DNA of 64,000 bases from Bordetella sp. H567 (GTDB lineage: Bacteria; Pseudomonadota; Gammaproteobacteria; Burkholderiales; Burkholderiaceae_B), in contig NZ_CP012334.1 of NCBI RefSeq assembly GCF_001704295.1, positions 1,996,084 to 2,060,083 on the forward strand, given 5' to 3'. Positions 19,152 to 28,320 of this stretch are shown here, in pieces. The notes beneath the pieces were generated by a model that was not told the DNA's origin, did not search any database, and was given only the letters and a program-made list of their open reading frames with translations. The position numbers and the translations under genes were made by a program. The stretch's first letter is position 1. Every line of letters starts with the position of its first letter.

Positions 19152-20723
19152 GTGCATCGTTCGGCGCAGCGCGCGCGCTTTACCCTGTGGCACATGGTGT
19201 ACCTGCTCCTGGCTGTCGCGCTGCCGTTTCTGCTGGCAATACCGGTGATCCATCACCAGGCCGAACGTCGCGCGCAGGACCAGTTGCGCATCGTCGAAAA
19301 CCTGGTCATTTCCCAGTCGGAAAACATCGTCGCGCATGCCATCCAGGTCGCCTCCGAGATCGATCCCCTGGCCGGCAAGCCGTGCAAGACCATCGCGGAT
19401 GTCCTGCGCGAAGCCGGTTCCTTGCGTCCATACTTCCGCACGCTGGCCGTCATCGATCGCAATACGCTTTACTGTTCGTCTGTCAGCGGCGCGCTGGACC
19501 GCCCGTTGGCGCAGGTCGTGCCCGGCATGATCAAGCTACCGCCTGGCGTGACACTGTATGTCGTGCCCGGAACGCCGCTGGTCCCGAACAGGGCCGCCTT
19601 GTTTGTCTTTCTCGGCATCGACGATGGGCGCGGCGTACTTGCCAGCGTGGATGGCCAATACCTGCATGACCTGATCGCGGCCGTGGACCAAGAAGGGCAT
19701 TACTCCGTCCAGTTGCGCATCGGTACCGGGTACGCGCTGAATGCCGCCGGAATACACGACTGGATTGCCGCGCCGGCCAGAAACGACGGTGGCCTTACCG
19801 ACGAGGGCGTTACCGTCACCAGACGGTCCGCGCTGTATCCCATCGAGGTCAGCGCGACGCTCAGTCAAGCGCGGCTGGTCGCGTATCACCATGCCCTGTG
19901 GCTGCAATACATTCCCTTCCTGGCGATAGCATCCGCGTTGCTGGCGTACCTGGCGCATCGCCTGAACACTCGCCGGATCGCCATGGCCACCGAAATCCGC
20001 CGCGGCATGCGCCGTAGGGAGTTCTGTGTGCTGTACCAACCCATCGTGGACCTGTCCACGGGGGCCTGCGTGGGCGCCGAGGCCTTGCTGCGGTGGCGCC
20101 ATCCGATCTACGGGACCGTGCCGCCTGAATTGTTCTATCCCCTGGTGGGCGAAAGCGCGCTGGCCATGCGCCTGACGCGGCACCTGCTGTGCCTGATACA
20201 GCGCGATCTGGGCGCGGCATCCTTGCCGGAAGGCTTTCACTTGAACATCAACCTCAACGCCGAACATCTGTGCCGGCGGGAACTCGTGGGCGACGTCGAG
20301 CGTTTTCTGCATGGGTTCAAGGCGGCCAATCCGCGACTGATATTCGAGTTGACGGAACGTAAAGGCTTCCCGGACACCGCGGCCGTATTGAGCAATATGC
20401 GCGCCTTGCGCGCCATCGGCGTCGCCTTCGCCATCGACGATTTCGGCACGGGCCATAGTTCCCTGGCCTGTCTTGAGAAAATCACCGTGGATTATCTGAA
20501 GATCGCGAAAGGCTTTGTGTCGGTCATCGATACGGACGCCGTCAACGCGCCCGTGCTGGAACTGATCATTTCCCTGGGCGGACGGTTGGGGGTGGCCTTG
20601 ATCGGGGAAGGGATCGAAACCGAAACCCAGGCTGCCTATCTGCGCGCGAAGGGCGTCAACCTGGCGCAGGGCGGGCTTTTTTCTCCGCCGGTCCCGGCGA
20701 TTTCCCTGCTGGCAGGGTTGTAG
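19152..20723 (+). CDS. CSS-motif EAL phosphodiesterase, membrane-bound
   Basis: A c-di-GMP phosphodiesterase of about 523 residues. The GTG at 19152 has GAGAGG seven bases upstream; a GTG at 19137 without such a site would add five residues. A membrane helix (about 15-35) is followed by a periplasmic CSS domain with the paired cysteines of GKPCKTIADV and LYCSSVSG, a second helix near 250-270 and the EAL domain. All catalytic residues I can check are present: EALLRW, NLNAEHL, FELTER, DDFGTG, YLKIAKGF, GEGIET and AQGGLFSPP. E. coli relatives (PdeB, PdeC and others) are controlled by the redox state of the CSS cysteines. It is convergent with the phosphorelay operon next door. Confidence 0.9.
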   Translation: MHRSAQRARFTLWHMVYLLLAVALPFLLAIPVIHHQAERRAQDQLRIVENLVISQSENIVAHAIQVASEIDPLAGKPCKTIADVLREAGSLRPYFRTLAVIDRNTLYCSSVSGALDRPLAQVVPGMIKLPPGVTLYVVPGTPLVPNRAALFVFLGIDDGRGVLASVDGQYLHDLIAAVDQEGHYSVQLRIGTGYALNAAGIHDWIAAPARNDGGLTDEGVTVTRRSALYPIEVSATLSQARLVAYHHALWLQYIPFLAIASALLAYLAHRLNTRRIAMATEIRRGMRRREFCVLYQPIVDLSTGACVGAEALLRWRHPIYGTVPPELFYPLVGESALAMRLTRHLLCLIQRDLGAASLPEGFHLNINLNAEHLCRRELVGDVERFLHGFKAANPRLIFELTERKGFPDTAAVLSNMRALRAIGVAFAIDDFGTGHSSLACLEKITVDYLKIAKGFVSVIDTDAVNAPVLELIISLGGRLGVALIGEGIETETQAAYLRAKGVNLAQGGLFSPPVPAISLLAGL

Positions 20724-20738
20724 CGCAGGCCGGGGTGC

Positions 20739-21086
20739 CTAATCCGCCTGGATCTCCTGTTCAATCGCGGATTCCAGCGCCATGAGGTGGCTCAGGGCGG
20801 TGGCCAGTGTGTCCTGCGCCACCGTAGCCAGGCCTTTCCTGGCCGCCTGTTCCAGAGGCACCAGTATGGCGGCACATTGTTCAGGGTCGCCCGTGAGGAA
20901 CGCCGCCGAACCCTGAAGGCGATGGGCGAGTTCGCCAGCCTCTGCATAAGCGTGGCGCTCAAGCGTATCCCGCAAGGCCTGGCGGTCTTCCCGCATGATT
21001 TCCAGCGCGCGCTGAAGGAATTGGCGGCGTCCTTCGCGCCCGGGATACAGCTCGGTCAGCGTGGAAAGGTCAAGCAGCATGGGCAT
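20739..21086 (-). CDS. Stand-alone HPt phosphotransfer protein
   Basis: A 115-residue all-helical protein with the histidine phosphotransfer signature AHRLQGSAAFLTG, in which the His accepts phosphate. No catalytic kinase parts are present. It starts six bases after the hybrid kinase stop, so the two are co-translated. It should relay phosphate from the kinase's receiver domain to the LuxR-type regulator encoded first in this operon. Confidence 0.85.
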   Translation of the reverse strand: MPMLLDLSTLTELYPGREGRRQFLQRALEIMREDRQALRDTLERHAYAEAGELAHRLQGSAAFLTGDPEQCAAILVPLEQAARKGLATVAQDTLATALSHLMALESAIEQEIQAD

Positions 21087-21092
21087 GTGCGT

Positions 21093-22754
21093 TTATTCGT
21101 CCGGGGGTGGGGGAGCGGCCGAGGGCAGATAGCCCGTGCGCCGCAAGGCTTCCTGCAGCTTGGCGCGCGTCGTCGGCTTGGGCACGTAATCGTCCATGCC
21201 CGCGGCCAGACAGGCGCGGGCATCCGACTGGGTGGCGTTGGCGCTGAAGCCGATCAGGGTCGTGCGAGGCCAGCCATGGATCATCTCGTGGGTGCGGATA
21301 CGCCTGGCCAGTTCGTACCCATCCAGTTTCGGCATGTGGCAGTCCACCAGCATGGCGCGCGGCCGCCTGGCAAGCCATGCCGTCAGGCCGGCTTCGCCGT
21401 CATCCGCGGAATGGGCGCTGATTCCCAGCAATGCGAGTTGCCTCAGCGTGATGTCGCGGTTGATTTCGTTGTCTTCCACCAGCAGGACGTCCGCCGCGGT
21501 GTCCGCCGGGGTGATGTCATCGCCAGGCGGGCGGTACGGTGCCCGTTGCACGGAGGTCAGCGGGGCCACGCCGGAATCCGTGGTGACATCCGCGGGACGA
21601 TCCAGGCTGCGTTCGGGTGGCCCGATATCGCGGATGGGCCTCCACAGCGTTTCCAGCGTGCGCAGGAACGGATACACCGAATGCATGGGACCGCAACGCG
21701 TGGTGGCTGTCGCTACCCAGAAGCCGTCGCCGCCGTCGGTCAGGATACGTATATCGGCGGGCGCGTCGGGCGGCAACACGTGTAGGCGGGACTTGCTACA
21801 CCACGCGCGCAGCATGGGAAGCATCTCGGGATTCGACACATGTATGGTGGCGGTGCGTCCGGGGTAGCAGGGCCAGGTGAAGGCATGGGGTTGCCAATGC
21901 GCGGGTATGCGCACGCAGGCGGACGTGCCCACGCCGCGCTGGCTGCGTATCGTGATGAGGCCACCCATGCGTTCCACCAGGTGCTTGACGATGGACAGGC
22001 CCAGTCCCGTGCCGCCATGGCGCCGCGTGGTGGACGTGTCTTCCTGGTGAAACGGCGCGAATAGGCGCTGTTGGTACTCCTCCGACATACCGGCGCCCGT
22101 ATCGCAGACGGATATCTCCAGTTCGTCGCCGTGGCGCGCAAGCCGCCGCCGCGCCGACAGCGTGACGACCCCGCGGTCCGTGAATGCGATGGCGTTGCTG
22201 AGAAGGTTGGCGACGACCTGGCTTATCCGGATCTCGTCACCCACCAGCCGCCTATCGAAGTGCGGCATGATGGCCACGGTCAGCGTCAGCCCTTTGCGGC
22301 GAGCCAGGGGCAGGTACAGCTCGGCCATGTTCTCCATGGCGCGGTAGAAGTCGTAGGGGGCGTTGCACAGTGGCAAGGCCCCCGATTCGATCTTGGCGTA
22401 GTCCAGGATATCGTTGATGACGCGAAGCAGCAGGCGCGCCGACTGCATGGCGGTGCCCAGGTAACGCTGCTGCTCCGCGCTGAGGTCCGTATCCTGCAAG
22501 ATATCCAGTACACCGATGACGCCGTTCATCGGTGTCCGGATTTCATGGCTGACCGTGGCAAGAAAGGCCGATTTGGCGGAATCCGCCGCTTCGGCCCTTT
22601 CCCTCGCTAGTATGGCTTCCGCGCGGGCTTTTTCAGCGGTGTGCCGCACGATACGCATGCGCCGCTGAGTCCACAACAAAATGCCTATGGCAAAAATCGT
22701 CAGAAGGACGCCAAGCACAGCCAGGAGTATCGGGATGCTTCTATCCGGTATCAC
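21093..22754 (-). CDS. Hybrid sensor histidine kinase with C-terminal receiver
   Basis: 553 residues from a GTG start. One membrane helix (about 8-28) is followed by a short coiled linker, the HisKA domain ([18 protein letters not shown]), an ATPase domain (N-box [12 protein letters not shown] boxes DTGAGM and [12 protein letters not shown]) and a receiver near residues 410-530 with VEDNEIN and the phospho-acceptor Asp in LVDCHMP. There is almost no periplasmic part, so sensing must be cytoplasmic, within the membrane or through a partner. It lies between the response regulator gene (25 bases upstream) and the HPt gene. Confidence 0.9.
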   Translation of the reverse strand: MIPDRSIPILLAVLGVLLTIFAIGILLWTQRRMRIVRHTAEKARAEAILARERAEAADSAKSAFLATVSHEIRTPMNGVIGVLDILQDTDLSAEQQRYLGTAMQSARLLLRVINDILDYAKIESGALPLCNAPYDFYRAMENMAELYLPLARRKGLTLTVAIMPHFDRRLVGDEIRISQVVANLLSNAIAFTDRGVVTLSARRRLARHGDELEISVCDTGAGMSEEYQQRLFAPFHQEDTSTTRRHGGTGLGLSIVKHLVERMGGLITIRSQRGVGTSACVRIPAHWQPHAFTWPCYPGRTATIHVSNPEMLPMLRAWCSKSRLHVLPPDAPADIRILTDGGDGFWVATATTRCGPMHSVYPFLRTLETLWRPIRDIGPPERSLDRPADVTTDSGVAPLTSVQRAPYRPPGDDITPADTAADVLLVEDNEINRDITLRQLALLGISAHSADDGEAGLTAWLARRPRAMLVDCHMPKLDGYELARRIRTHEMIHGWPRTTLIGFSANATQSDARACLAAGMDDYVPKPTTRAKLQEALRRTGYLPSAAPPPPDE

Positions 22755-22779
22755 TGGCGGAAATCCATCATGGAAGAAC

Positions 22780-23523
22780 TCAGTCGCCTATCGACTGTTC
22801 GAACTTTTCTTTCAGGTAGAGCGCCAGCGCGAGGTCGTCAGCCAGCTCCAGCTTTTTCATCGCCCGGCGCTTGTGGGTGCTGATGGTTTTCTTGCTGCGC
22901 AGCAGCTTGGCCGCGATCTGCGTTACCGACAGCCCCAGCGCGATATTGCGCAGGATTTCCAGTTCGGCGTTGGTGAGCCGTTCCTCCGGCCGTTTGGGAC
23001 GGCAATCGCGCACGTGGCCCTCGCTACAAGAGTAGAAGGCGCGGGGCGTATTGACCGCCAATCGGATCATGTCCGCCAGGAAGGGAAGACGTTCTCCCTT
23101 GGGCACGTAGCCGTTGGCGCCGGCCTTGAACGCCGCGTATTCGGTATCCATGATCTTGCCCGCGGAAAACGTGATGATGATGAGTTCCGGGTGCAGGCGC
23201 CGTATGCGCTTGATGAAATGGATGCCTTCCCACGGCTGGCGCGGCAGGTAGAAATCCACGATCACGACGTCGCACGGAACTTTCTTCAGGCTTTCGAGGA
23301 ACCGTACGGCCGAGGTTTCGGTATGGACGACTTCGAAATCCGCTTGGTGCTGCAGAAACGAGGCCATGCCGAGCGCGATGACGGGGTGGTCGTCCAGCAC
23401 CGATACGCGGATGCGGTGACGGGGGCGCGAGGTAAGCAGATAGCGCCGTACGGAGGGTTCACCGGAGATCAGCATCTGCGAGGCGCCGGGGGGCGGGGAG
23501 GGAAGGCTGGGAGCGAGCGGCAT
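22780..23523 (-). CDS. LuxR/NarL-family response regulator
   Basis: About 247 residues. The ATG at 23523 is chosen because AAGGAA sits six bases upstream; the frame is open further but without family similarity. The receiver domain begins near residue 38 with [14 protein letters not shown], has the phospho-acceptor Asp in VIVDFYLP and the Lys in GYVPKG. The helix-turn-helix domain contains [25 protein letters not shown] and [17 protein letters not shown] 37-residue Pro-rich extension precedes the receiver, unusual for this class. It heads the regulator-kinase-HPt operon, organised like the BvgAS/EvgAS phosphorelays but with HPt as a separate protein. Confidence 0.88.
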   Translation of the reverse strand: MPLAPSLPSPPPGASQMLISGEPSVRRYLLTSRPRHRIRVSVLDDHPVIALGMASFLQHQADFEVVHTETSAVRFLESLKKVPCDVVIVDFYLPRQPWEGIHFIKRIRRLHPELIIITFSAGKIMDTEYAAFKAGANGYVPKGERLPFLADMIRLAVNTPRAFYSCSEGHVRDCRPKRPEERLTNAELEILRNIALGLSVTQIAAKLLRSKKTISTHKRRAMKKLELADDLALALYLKEKFEQSIGD

Positions 23524-23756
23524 GCATTTCCTTGCTTGCAGGGCGCGCGCCGGCCGCAGGCGCGGCGCGGCGGCTTGCCAGTGGATAAAAGCGGGACACT
23601 GGCGGCGGGTCGTTACGCAGTTTATGGAGGGCATTCCCATATCAGCCATTCCTTGGACGAAAATAAGACCGGCCTGAGGAGTGCGGATACAGTCGCTTTC
23701 ATGGCCGGGATAGGTGCGGTGTCCGTAACCCGTTCGGCCGTTTTGCTCCCGAAGGG

Positions 23757-23765
23757 TGATACAAT
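23757..23765 (+). promoter_or_regulatory. Probable extended -10 promoter of thrS
   Basis: TGATACAAT (23757-23765) matches an extended -10 element; no good -35 at normal spacing is visible. A start just downstream would give thrS a leader of roughly 245 bases. Confidence 0.45.
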
Positions 23766-23801
23766 CAGAAAATTCCAATTCGTTTATCCTCCCGAGTACC
23801 A

Positions 23802-23839
23802 CTGGATAACCCCCGCTGGATAACACCCGCCTGGATAAC
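23802..23839 (+). repeat. Three copies of CTGGATAAC
   Basis: Exact nine-base copies at 23802-23810, 23816-23824 and 23831-23839, spaced 14 and 15 bases apart. The last ends two bases before the leader-peptide ATG. They may be a protein-binding array or part of the leader RNA fold. Confidence 0.7.
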
Positions 23840-23841
23840 CC

Positions 23842-23922
23842 ATGCACGCGCAATACCCTGTTCCGGCAGCACGAACGCCGACGCGAACCGCGACCTGGAG
23901 TCATCGCCCGTTACCGCGTTGA
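23842..23922 (+). CDS. Putative thrS leader peptide rich in threonine
   Basis: A 26-codon frame from ATG 23842 to TGA 23920-23922. Residues 12-18 read TPTRTAT, four Thr codons in seven. The ribosome site is weak (GGATAACCC). Its last codons and stop overlap the proposed antiterminator segment, as in classical amino-acid attenuators. This is a prediction from arrangement only; see the finding on the thrS leader. Confidence 0.45.
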   Translation: MHAQYPVPAARTPTRTATWSHRPLPR

Positions 23923-23977
23923 ACGCCGTTTCGTGTTTCGCCCGTCGATCGGGATCGCAGCACCAAGCAAAAACACC

Positions 23978-24007
23978 AAACGCGGCCGAAAGCCGCGTTT
24001 TTATTTT
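23978..24007 (+). terminator. Intrinsic terminator or attenuator directly before thrS
   Basis: AAACGCGGC (23978-23986), loop CGAAA, GCCGCGTTT (23992-24000), then TTATTTT. The perfect nine-pair stem ends only 20 bases before the thrS ATG. The nearest upstream gene runs leftward, so the only transcript it can stop is the thrS leader. Confidence 0.75.
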
Positions 24008-24020
24008 CAGGAAGACTCAG

Positions 24021-25970
24021 ATGGTACAAATCACCTTGCCCGATGGCTCCCGACGCGAATTCCCGGGCCCTGTCACGGTGGCGGAAGTTGCCCAGTCGAT
24101 CGGGGCGGGGCTGGCGCGCGCCGCGCTGGGCGGGAAGGTGACGGTGGACGGCGAACCCGCCCGCTTGGTGGACACGAGTTTCCGCATTGAACGCGATGCG
24201 CGGCTGGGCATCGTCACGGCCAAGGATGCCGAAGGCCTGGACCTGATCCGGCACTCCACGGCGCATTTGCTCGCCTATGCCGTGAAAAGCCTGTTTCCAG
24301 ACGCCCAGGTCACCATCGGTCCGGTCATCGACAACGGCTTTTATTACGACTTCTCGTACAAGCGTCCCTTCACGCCGGAGGACCTCCAAGCCATAGAAAA
24401 GAAAATGGCGGAGCTGGCCAAGAAGGACGAACCGGTCACGCGCGAAGAATGGAAGCGGGATGATGCCGTTGCGTTCTTCAATGGCATCGGGGAAAAGTAC
24501 AAGGCCGAAATCATCGCTTCCATCCCGTCCAACGAGACACTCAGCCTGTATCGGGAAGGCGATTTCATCGACCTGTGCCGGGGCCCGCACGTGCCGTCCA
24601 CCGGCAAGCTGAAGGTCTTCAAGCTGATGAAGGTGGCGGGTGCTTATTGGCGCGGCGACAGCAAGAATGAGATGCTGCAGCGCATCTACGGCACGGCGTG
24701 GGCCACGAAGGAAGAGCAGGACGCCTATCTCCATATGCTGGAGGAAGCGGAAAAGCGCGATCACCGCAAGCTGGGCCGGGAACTGGACTTGTTCCACTTC
24801 CAGGACGAGGCGCCGGGGCTGATCTTCTGGCATCCCAAGGGCTGGCAGCTGTGGCAGCAGGTAGAGCAGTACATGCGCGCCGTCTATCGGGACAACGGCT
24901 ACCACGAAGTCAAGGCGCCTCAGATCCTGGACCTGTCGCTATGGAAGAAAACGGGGCACTGGGACAACTACCGCGAGAACATGTTCACGACGGAGTCCGA
25001 AAACCGCGTCTATGGCCTGAAGCCCATGAACTGCCCCGGCCACGTGCAGATCTTCAACGCGGGATTGCATTCCTATCGCGATTTGCCCTTGCGCTATGGC
25101 GAGTTCGGGCAGTGCCACCGCAATGAGCCCTCGGGTTCCCTGCACGGGATGATGCGGGTGCGCGGCTTTACCCAGGACGACGGCCATATTTTCTGCACGG
25201 AAGACCAGATGCAGGATGAATGCGCGGCGTTCACGGCCTTGTTGCAGAAGGTCTACCGCGATTTCGGATTCGAGCACGTGCTCTACAAGGTCGCCACCCG
25301 TCCCGAGAAGCGCATCGGCGACGATGCGACCTGGGACGCGGCGGAACAGGCCCTGATGGACAGCCTGAAACGTACCGGTTGCGAATTCGAGATTTCCCCC
25401 GGCGAGGGCGCGTTCTATGGCCCCAAAATCGAGTACACGCTGAAGGACGCCATCGGTCGCCATTGGCAGTGCGGCACCCTGCAGGTGGACTTCTCGATGC
25501 CGGTGCGCCTGGGTGCGGAATACGTGGACGCCGACGACCAGCGCCGCCCGCCCGTCATGCTGCACCGGGCAATACTCGGTTCGCTGGAGCGTTTCATCGG
25601 CATGCTGATCGAAAACCACGCCGGCGCGATGCCTGTCTGGCTCTCGCCCGTGCAGGCCGTTGTCTGCTGTATTTCGGAGCCATCCGCCGACTATGCGGCG
25701 CAAATCACGCAAACCCTGAAAAAACAAGGCTTTAGGGTTGCATCGGATTTGCGCGGGGAAAAAATCACTTATAAAATTAGAGAGCACAGCCTGCAAAAGG
25801 TCCCGTACATCCTTGTCGTGGGTGACAAAGAACGGGAAGCCGGGTCGGTTGCCGTCCGCGCGCGCGGGGGGCTGGACCTGGGAACACTCGGATTGGACGA
25901 CTTTGTCGCCCGTCTGACGGACGAAGTCACGCAACGCCGCGATATCGGACGCCCCGAGCAGGTTTCGTAA
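24021..25970 (+). CDS. thrS: Threonyl-tRNA synthetase
   Basis: Class II synthetase that charges tRNA-Thr; 649 residues, near the usual 640. The ATG at 24021 follows AGGAAG and opens the TGS domain ([14 protein letters not shown]). The editing domain shows [10 protein letters not shown] with its two His, and the catalytic core shows motif 2 around [13 protein letters not shown], the zinc Cys in MNCPGH and motif 3 [17 protein letters not shown]. The C-terminal anticodon domain ends near KVPYILVVG. It is followed after 20 bases by infC. Confidence 0.98.
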   Translation: MVQITLPDGSRREFPGPVTVAEVAQSIGAGLARAALGGKVTVDGEPARLVDTSFRIERDARLGIVTAKDAEGLDLIRHSTAHLLAYAVKSLFPDAQVTIGPVIDNGFYYDFSYKRPFTPEDLQAIEKKMAELAKKDEPVTREEWKRDDAVAFFNGIGEKYKAEIIASIPSNETLSLYREGDFIDLCRGPHVPSTGKLKVFKLMKVAGAYWRGDSKNEMLQRIYGTAWATKEEQDAYLHMLEEAEKRDHRKLGRELDLFHFQDEAPGLIFWHPKGWQLWQQVEQYMRAVYRDNGYHEVKAPQILDLSLWKKTGHWDNYRENMFTTESENRVYGLKPMNCPGHVQIFNAGLHSYRDLPLRYGEFGQCHRNEPSGSLHGMMRVRGFTQDDGHIFCTEDQMQDECAAFTALLQKVYRDFGFEHVLYKVATRPEKRIGDDATWDAAEQALMDSLKRTGCEFEISPGEGAFYGPKIEYTLKDAIGRHWQCGTLQVDFSMPVRLGAEYVDADDQRRPPVMLHRAILGSLERFIGMLIENHAGAMPVWLSPVQAVVCCISEPSADYAAQITQTLKKQGFRVASDLRGEKITYKIREHSLQKVPYILVVGDKEREAGSVAVRARGGLDLGTLGLDDFVARLTDEVTQRRDIGRPEQVS

Positions 25971-25990
25971 ACGTTTTAGGAGTCGTCAAC

Positions 25991-26539
25991 ATCGCCACTG
26001 AAAAAGCCAACCGCATCAACGGTGAAATTCGTGTTCCCGAGGTGCGTCTGATAGGTCTGGACGGAGAACAGCTCGGTATCGTCAAAACCCCCGATGCGCT
26101 TCGTCTGTCCGAACAAGCCGACGTCGATCTGGTGGAAATCGCGCCCAATGCCGAACCCCCGGTCTGCCGCCTGATGGATTACGGCAAGTTCAAGTACCAG
26201 GAACAGAAGCGCCAGTCGGAGGCGCGTGCCAAGCAGAAGGTCATCCAGGTCAAGGAAGTCAAATTCCGGCCAGCGACCGATGAAGGCGATTACCAGGTCA
26301 AGCTGCGCAATCTGCGGCGCTTCCTCGAAGAGGGTGACAAGGCCAAAGTGACGCTGCGTTTCCGTGGACGCGAAATGGCGCACCAGGAACTGGGTATGCG
26401 GGTGCTTGAACGGGTACGCGACGACCTGACGGAACTGGCCATGGTGGAATCCATGCCCAAACTGGAAGGTCGCCAGATGATCATGGTGTTGGCGCCGCGC
26501 AAGAAAGCGACGCAGGGTAAGGAAGCGGCGGGCGCCTGA
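25991..26539 (+). CDS. infC: Translation initiation factor IF-3 with non-AUG (ATC) start
   Basis: 182 residues if translation starts at ATC 25991, eight bases after AGGAG. The protein then opens (M)[19 protein letters not shown], the standard IF-3 N-terminus. The first in-frame GTG (26042) would delete 17 conserved residues, and there is no ATG in between. Use of AUU or AUC by infC is well known; it lets IF-3, which rejects non-AUG starts, limit its own synthesis. Both the N-domain ([25 protein letters not shown] split over this part) and C-domain ([17 protein letters not shown]) are intact. rpmI and rplT, which usually follow, lie 33.5 kb away. Confidence 0.95.
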   Translation: MATEKANRINGEIRVPEVRLIGLDGEQLGIVKTPDALRLSEQADVDLVEIAPNAEPPVCRLMDYGKFKYQEQKRQSEARAKQKVIQVKEVKFRPATDEGDYQVKLRNLRRFLEEGDKAKVTLRFRGREMAHQELGMRVLERVRDDLTELAMVESMPKLEGRQMIMVLAPRKKATQGKEAAGA

Positions 26540-26566
26540 AGGCCGGCCAGTCCGTCGTCAAACTCG

Positions 26567-26588
26567 CCGCCCTCCTGACGGAGGGCGG
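26567..26588 (+). terminator. Hairpin between infC and gshB
   Basis: CCGCCCTCC-TGAC-GGAGGGCGG, nine perfect pairs, ending 20 bases before gshB. There is no T run, so it may be a weak terminator or an mRNA end-protecting stem. Confidence 0.45.
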
Positions 26589-26608
26589 TGCACGTTCCGG
26601 GTGTCGCA

Positions 26609-27568
26609 ATGCATGTCTTGTTCATTATCGATCCCTTGCCGCTGCTGAAGGCGTACAAGGATAGTTCCGTCGCCATGATGCAGGGCCTGACGGCCCGGGG
26701 CCATACGCTGAGCGTCGCGCTGCAGGGCGATCTCTACATCGACGAAGGCAAAGTGCTGGCCAGGTCGACCCCCATCGCCCTGGTGCAGGGAGCCGACCTG
26801 CACGAGCACGCGTGGTGGCGCGAAACAGGCGCGGCGGTCGAGCAGCCGCTTTCGGCCTTCGGGGCGGTGCTGATGCGCAAGGATCCGCCGTTCGACATGG
26901 AATACGTCTACGCGACCCACCTGCTGGAATACGCGCAGGCGCAGGGCGCGAAGGTGTACAACCAGGGCGGCGCCATCCGCAACCATCCCGAAAAACTGGC
27001 CATCACGGAATTCTCCGAATTCACCGCGCCCACGCTCGTCACGCGCGACATGGCGCGCATCAAGGCCTTTCATGGGCGGTATCACGACGTCATCGTCAAG
27101 CCGCTGGATGGCATGGGCGGGACCGGCATCTTCCGCCTGCGCCAGGAGGAGCCCAACCTGAACGCGATCCTGGAAACGCTGACCGATAACGGCACGCGAA
27201 CCATCATGGCGCAGCGCTATATCCCGGATATCGCCAAGGGCGACAAGCGCGTGCTGCTGATAGGCGGCGAGCCGGTACCTTATTCGCTGGCGCGCATCCC
27301 CCAGGCGGGCGAGACGCGCGGCAATCTGGCGGCCGGCGGCCGCGGGGTGGCGCAGCCGCTGTCCGATCGCGATCGGCAACTGGCAGCAGCGCTGGGGCCG
27401 CGCCTTGCAGCGCGCGGTTTGCTGTTGGTGGGGCTGGACGTGATTGGCGACTACGTGACCGAAATCAACGTCACGAGCCCGACCTGCTTTGTCGAGATCA
27501 CCGAACAGACGGGTTTCGACGTGCCGGGCATGTTCGTCGACGCGCTTGAACGCGCCGTCGGCGCGTAA
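26609..27568 (+). CDS. gshB: Glutathione synthetase
   Basis: ATP-dependent addition of glycine to gamma-glutamylcysteine. With the ATG at 26609 the protein has 319 residues and begins MHVLFIIDPLPLLKAYKDSS, the family's normal start; a GTG at 26588 adds seven unrelated residues. ATP-grasp features include VIVKPLDGMGGTGIF and the C-terminal EINVTSPTCF. It leads directly (10 bases) into the EIIA gene. gshA, which often lies next to gshB, is not in this window. Confidence 0.96.
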   Translation: MHVLFIIDPLPLLKAYKDSSVAMMQGLTARGHTLSVALQGDLYIDEGKVLARSTPIALVQGADLHEHAWWRETGAAVEQPLSAFGAVLMRKDPPFDMEYVYATHLLEYAQAQGAKVYNQGGAIRNHPEKLAITEFSEFTAPTLVTRDMARIKAFHGRYHDVIVKPLDGMGGTGIFRLRQEEPNLNAILETLTDNGTRTIMAQRYIPDIAKGDKRVLLIGGEPVPYSLARIPQAGETRGNLAAGGRGVAQPLSDRDRQLAAALGPRLAARGLLLVGLDVIGDYVTEINVTSPTCFVEITEQTGFDVPGMFVDALERAVGA

Positions 27569-27578
27569 GCGTATCTCC

Positions 27579-27977
27579 ATGACCGGCATCGTCATCGTCG
27601 TCCATACGCCGCTGGGCTCGGCGATGATGGACTGCGCCAGTCATGTGATGGGCAAGGTCAAGGAGGTCGCGGTGCATGATATCCGCGCCGACGATATGCC
27701 GGAGGCCATGATCCCCGGCGTCGTGGCCGATATCCTGCGGCAGGGACAGGATGGCAACGGGGTGCTGGTGTTGACCGACCTGGTAGGCGCCACGCCCGCG
27801 AATATCGCCAAGCAGGCCGTCATCGAAGCGCAGGCCCAAGGCGTCCAGTGCGCCGTGCTGGCCGGGCTGAATACCCCCATGCTGCTGCGGGCCTTGACCT
27901 ATCGGAGCCTGCCACTGACGGAAACCCGGGAAAAGGCGCTGGCCGGCGGGGTGCAAGGTGTCTTGCGTGTAGACTGA
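27579..27977 (+). CDS. PTS EIIA component, mannose-type fold
   Basis: A 132-residue single-domain protein starting MTGIVIVVHTPLG; the His at about residue 9 corresponds to the phosphorylated His of the EIIA-Man family. Further signature is GNGVLVLTDLVGATPANIA. In betaproteobacteria this EIIA-HPr-EI trio has no matching sugar permease and is thought to act in regulation. No EIIB or EIIC is near. Confidence 0.9.
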   Translation: MTGIVIVVHTPLGSAMMDCASHVMGKVKEVAVHDIRADDMPEAMIPGVVADILRQGQDGNGVLVLTDLVGATPANIAKQAVIEAQAQGVQCAVLAGLNTPMLLRALTYRSLPLTETREKALAGGVQGVLRVD

Positions 27978-28050
27978 AGGAAAATTTATCCTATCATGTC
28001 ACCTGGTATCTTCAGCCCCATCGCCAGCGATTCCGCGCTCGATTCCCCTT

Positions 28051-28320
28051 ATGCCTATCTCCGAAATCACGATCAGCAATAAACTCGGCCTGCACGCGCG
28101 CGCAGCGGCCAAGCTGACCCAGCTGGCCAGCAAATTCAATAGCGATATCTATATTTCCCGGGGCGCGCAACGCGTGAACGCGAAAAGCATCATGGGGGTC
28201 ATGATGCTGGCCGCTGGCCTGGGTGTGACGGTGAAGCTGGACGCGTCGGGTCCGGATGCGGAACATGCGCTGAAGGAAATCGAATCCTTGTTCGACAGCA
28301 AATTCGGTGAGCTCGAATAA
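28051..28320 (+). CDS. ptsH: Phosphocarrier protein HPr
   Basis: 89 residues. The phosphorylatable His lies in NKLGLHARAAAKLTQLA; the regulatory Ser region NAKSIMGVMMLAA is also present. It passes phosphate from enzyme I to EIIA. Its last 14 bases overlap the assigned start of ptsI in another frame, implying coupled translation. Confidence 0.97.
   Translation: MPISEITISNKLGLHARAAAKLTQLASKFNSDIYISRGAQRVNAKSIMGVMMLAAGLGVTVKLDASGPDAEHALKEIESLFDSKFGELE

Noticed and set aside
16545-24020. A full genomic island with attachment sites
   Set aside because: No integrase, no second copy of the tRNA end, and the signalling genes have normal composition.
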